A stretch of 7,421 nucleotides of DNA from CAYOYH01 sp964408165 (GTDB lineage: Bacteria > Patescibacteriota > Saccharimonadia > Saccharimonadales > CAYOYH01), in contig CAYOYH010000036.1 in the NCBI GenBank assembly GCA_964408165.1, positions 1 through 7,421 on the forward strand. Reading direction: 5' to 3'. The notes under the pieces were generated by a model, which saw nothing but the letters and a program-made list of their open reading frames with translations, had not been told where the DNA came from and made no database searches. Below are positions 5,599 through 7,421 of the stretch, piece by piece (within the stretch, counting starts at the first letter, position 1; each line of letters starts with the position of its first letter). The position numbers and the translations under genes are program-made.

Positions 5599-5639
5599 AG
5601 ACTAGGAGCACGCGCAGAAGTTTACTTCGAGCATGGGTT

Positions 5640-5677
5640 GCAGGGAGTAGCGTAAGCGTTTATCCTGCCCCGCTACT
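5640..5677 (+). pseudogene. Degenerate tRNA-fMet 3' end with an enlarged T-loop
   Basis: GCAGG (5640-5644) and CCTGC (5664-5668) repeat the T stem of tRNA-fMet, and CCCGCTACT continues like its acceptor end with one C missing and CCA lost. The T-loop is 19 bases in place of 7. It contains AGTAGCG (5646-5652), which is complementary to CGCTACT at 5671-5677. No matching 5' half is visible upstream. It could be a decayed copy or an integration-site remnant. From here to 5782 I see only the palindrome GTCTGCAGAC (5720-5729). Confidence 0.4.
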
Positions 5678-5782
5678 ATATTTCCTCCTGTTCTAGTATC
5701 CGATGAACTAAATTCTCATGTCTGCAGACTGACCCCAGAGTGCTAGTTGGGTATCTTCTAAGCAGCAACAATAACCCCCGAG

Positions 5783-7018
5783 TTACTGCACCGCGTCTTC
5801 AGAGTCCCGTTCTACAATGTACTCAACCGCTTCCGTTGCAGATTGTATCAGCCCCTTCAGTTTACTTCGGACAACAGCCGCTTGGCCGGTTTTGTCCTTT
5901 TCGGCAGACGAAAGAAAGTTAGCTAAAGAACCGTAGTCACCATTATTCGATTTTCGCAAAAGCGTTTTACTTCGCGGCTCCTTCCACGTTGAATTTGGAT
6001 CTCGCAGACCAGCCTCTATGAATAGCTGGTTCACTCCATGACTAAAGTCAGTCCAAATTCCACTTAGTCTTATTGCGTCCTCTAGGTCAACACTGTCCCT
6101 AAGTCTGGGCGACCAGTGTCTGCGAATCGTCTTGTTGCCACGCAATGGAAGTGAGCTTTTTATTTCTACTACCTCAGTTAGGTCCTGATAGGCGCTTAGA
6201 GCGGTACCTAATAATTGCGTTGAACGCAGTATTTCTTCCAAGCTTTCTACACTATTAAAGCAAAAGGTTCTTATTTCGACTGCGGTTGTAAAATCAATTC
6301 CTTTTATATCGCGTGGGTCGCGCTCTAAGACACCTGAGTGTTCTCTAGTCCAGTACGGACCAGGCTTCGTTGCTTCGGAAGGCATTAGTAGCCTTTTTGC
6401 GGTAGTAGCAATTCCTGATGCTTCAAGTGCATGCACAAGAACGAATACTTGGTTCTCTCTGTGGTTGTTGGGTATCTTTTCCCTGCCTGCATTTATGTTC
6501 TCTGACGAGATTCCCGCGACAGTGACATGTAGAGGGTAGTATCTTTCACCTGATCGTATAACTCCAAGGTCTTCGATGGCTTGGACCTCCGCAATTAGTA
6601 AGTTTGAAGAGCTGGTGGGCTTGAATGCAAATTCCCACCAATCAGGGTCGTGCTCATCTCTAGGGATCCCCGCCTCTTCAATCTTCTCCAATGTTCTCTT
6701 TTTTTGTTTGATAAGAGACGACTGTTCCTTAGTAGGTAGTTGTTTCTCTTCTTTTGATAGCAGAGCAGAGTCATATATCTCGATCTCAATTCCAATAGTA
6801 GGAGTATATTTATGTGCGTGATCTTCAAAACTGCTTAATTCCTCAATCGAGTAATCTTCGCCAGTTAACTTACTGATGTTCACCAAGCTGTCGATTCGGT
6901 GTTTAGATATATACTTTCTTTGTGAGTACACAGCGAGGTTTGCTCGTTCTATTTCTTGCCTGGCGGTACTAACTTCTTCGTTGGTTCTAAGTTCTATTTC
7001 ATACTTGCCCTTTTCCAT
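5783..7018 (-). CDS. Putative carboxylate-amine ligase (amidoligase or glutamate-cysteine-ligase-like)
   Basis: A 411-residue soluble protein without signal peptide or membrane helix. I do not recognise a named orthologue. The motif order recalls the glutamine-synthetase-like COOH-NH2 ligase fold. TIGIEIEIYD (74-83, with Glu78 and Glu80) fits the first metal-binding strand. DWWEFAFKPTSS (126-137, Glu129) fits the second acidic strand, YPLHVTVAGI (161-170, His164) the conserved His strand, and TTAVEIRTFCF (244-254) the late E-x-R strand. Enzymes of this class form amide bonds with ATP. The assignment is an inference from motif spacing alone. The ATG at 7018 has no clear ribosome-binding site; a TAGTAT six bases upstream could allow leaderless transcription. 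The gene is isolated, opposite to its left-hand neighbours, and lies between tRNA debris and an IS-like end, which suggests accessory DNA. Confidence 0.7.
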   Translation of the reverse strand: MEKGKYEIELRTNEEVSTARQEIERANLAVYSQRKYISKHRIDSLVNISKLTGEDYSIEELSSFEDHAHKYTPTIGIEIEIYDSALLSKEEKQLPTKEQSSLIKQKKRTLEKIEEAGIPRDEHDPDWWEFAFKPTSSSNLLIAEVQAIEDLGVIRSGERYYPLHVTVAGISSENINAGREKIPNNHRENQVFVLVHALEASGIATTAKRLLMPSEATKPGPYWTREHSGVLERDPRDIKGIDFTTAVEIRTFCFNSVESLEEILRSTQLLGTALSAYQDLTEVVEIKSSLPLRGNKTIRRHWSPRLRDSVDLEDAIRLSGIWTDFSHGVNQLFIEAGLRDPNSTWKEPRSKTLLRKSNNGDYGSLANFLSSAEKDKTGQAAVVRSKLKGLIQSATEAVEYIVERDSEDAVQ

Positions 7019-7024
7019 GTTTAA

Positions 7025-7042
7025 ATACTACCATAGTAGTAT
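7025..7042 (-). promoter_or_regulatory. Inverted repeat and possible -10 just before the minus-strand gene
   Basis: ATACTAC (7025-7031) and GTAGTAT (7036-7042) form a 7-bp inverted repeat with a CATA centre. On the minus strand its proximal arm contains TAGTAT (7030-7025), six bases from the ATG. This is the right place for a -10 of a leaderless transcript. A dyad there could also be a repressor site. No good -35 is visible. Confidence 0.35.
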
Positions 7043-7051
7043 CACCAGGTG

Positions 7052-7284
7052 GCTCGTTAACGAGCGGGAAGAGGCAAAGCCGACATCCTGCCACGTTCCG
7101 CGGTCACTTCCAGCGACCCCGACTTTTTCTGACTAAAAGCAAGCTTTGAATCGTAAAAAGAGTCCTTGCGACGAGCCACTGGCTCATCTCACCCGAAACT
7201 TGCGTCTAGAAAACAAGTTTTCAAGAGAAGGCTTCCTTGCGAAATACTCCCAGTATTTCTCACCCCGTCTGTCACGCTCGACAG
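7052..7284. repeat. Cluster of short inverted repeats in the non-coding region upstream of the minus-strand gene
   Basis: Five inverted repeats lie in this stretch: GCTCGTTAACGAGC (7052-7065, a perfect palindrome); GAGCCA/TGGCTC (7173-7178/7180-7185); AAACTTG/CAAGTTT (7196-7202/7214-7220); GAAATACT/AGTATTTC (7241-7248/7252-7259); and CTGTC/GACAG (7269-7273/7280-7284). No reading frame with coding character is seen from 7019 to 7370. None has a T-run placed like a strong terminator. They may belong to a structured RNA, a regulatory region or an element end. Confidence 0.5.
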
Positions 7285-7378
7285 AACAAGCAGGGCCCGC
7301 TACATTTAGTTACGTAAAATGAGAAATATAGTAGGACACTACACATAAGTGACGGCGACACAAGACATGTCAAACCTC

Positions 7379-7421
7379 AATAGAAATGTCCTATTGATTC
7401 CAAAATAGAAATGTCCGGTTT
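7379..7421. mobile_element. Probable insertion-sequence end with repeated transposase-site-like motifs
   Basis: AATAGAAATGTCC occurs at 7379-7391 and again at 7404-7416, 25 bases apart, and is followed by GGTTT. On the minus strand this reads as repeated GGACATTTCTATT. Doubled motifs of this kind resemble the terminal transposase-binding sites of some DDE insertion sequences (IS481/IS3-like). That family link is from memory and unverified. The window ends here, so the transposase, if any, lies outside. Confidence 0.45.

Noticed and set aside
5720..5729. GTCTGCAGAC palindrome as terminator of the minus-strand gene
   Set aside because: It has no hairpin loop and no T-run on either strand; the terminator at 5496-5541 is a better candidate.
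6576..7136. Plus-strand and second minus-frame ORFs over the ligase-like gene
   Set aside because: Shadows of the 411-residue frame, with irregular composition and no translation signals.
5673..7334. 12-bp inverted repeat (CTACTATATTTC at 5673-5684 and its complement at 7323-7334) flanking the ligase-like gene, as element ends
   Set aside because: Homology does not extend beyond 12 bp, and about one such pair is expected by chance in a window of this size.

Overview
The window looks like a chromosomal segment of a small-genome bacterium of the Candidate Phyla Radiation (Patescibacteria), most likely Saccharibacteria-like. This is an inference. It rests on a tail-fibre-like repeat surface protein with an N-terminal membrane anchor, a short DivIC/FtsB-type division protein, short intergenic spaces with clear sigma70-like promoters, and TAA, TAG and TGA all apparently working as stops, which argues against the TGA-recoded groups. 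A run of exactly 100 N shows that the sequence is a scaffolded assembly.

Layout. Positions 1-87 hold the probable 3' end of an upstream gene. Positions 107-2745 encode a large anchored beta-repeat surface protein of about 827 residues, broken only by the N gap. The gap is flanked by identical 55-bp ends, so the gene is probably intact. An out-of-frame beta-rich tail (2730-2972) follows and may be a frameshifted or decayed extra domain. Next come a single-pass membrane protein of unknown function (3049-3501) with a good promoter, a classical thioredoxin (3584-3898) with a terminator, a CAT-anticodon tRNA on the minus strand (4023-4098) that resembles tRNA-Ile2 more than elongator Met, and a DivIC/FtsB-like septum protein (4351-4773).

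The most unusual part is 4951-5541. A strong promoter (TTGACA-N17-TAGATT) precedes a tandem array of initiator tRNA-derived units. Two defective units carry the leader and 5' half of tRNA-fMet, with hairpin-forming insertions placed exactly in the D-loop (42 nt, first unit only) and the anticodon loop (91 nt, both units). An intact tRNA-fMet (5419-5493) and a long hairpin terminator follow. Downstream (5550-5680) are further T-arm and acceptor-like fragments and a palindrome.

The right side carries a minus-strand gene (5783-7018) whose motif order suggests a glutamine-synthetase-like carboxylate-amine ligase or amidoligase. Its upstream region (7019-7370) is non-coding and rich in hairpins. 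The window ends in two 13-bp direct repeats that look like an insertion-sequence end. The left half is ordinary housekeeping and surface functions. The right half, from about 4950 onward, looks rearranged and mobile.
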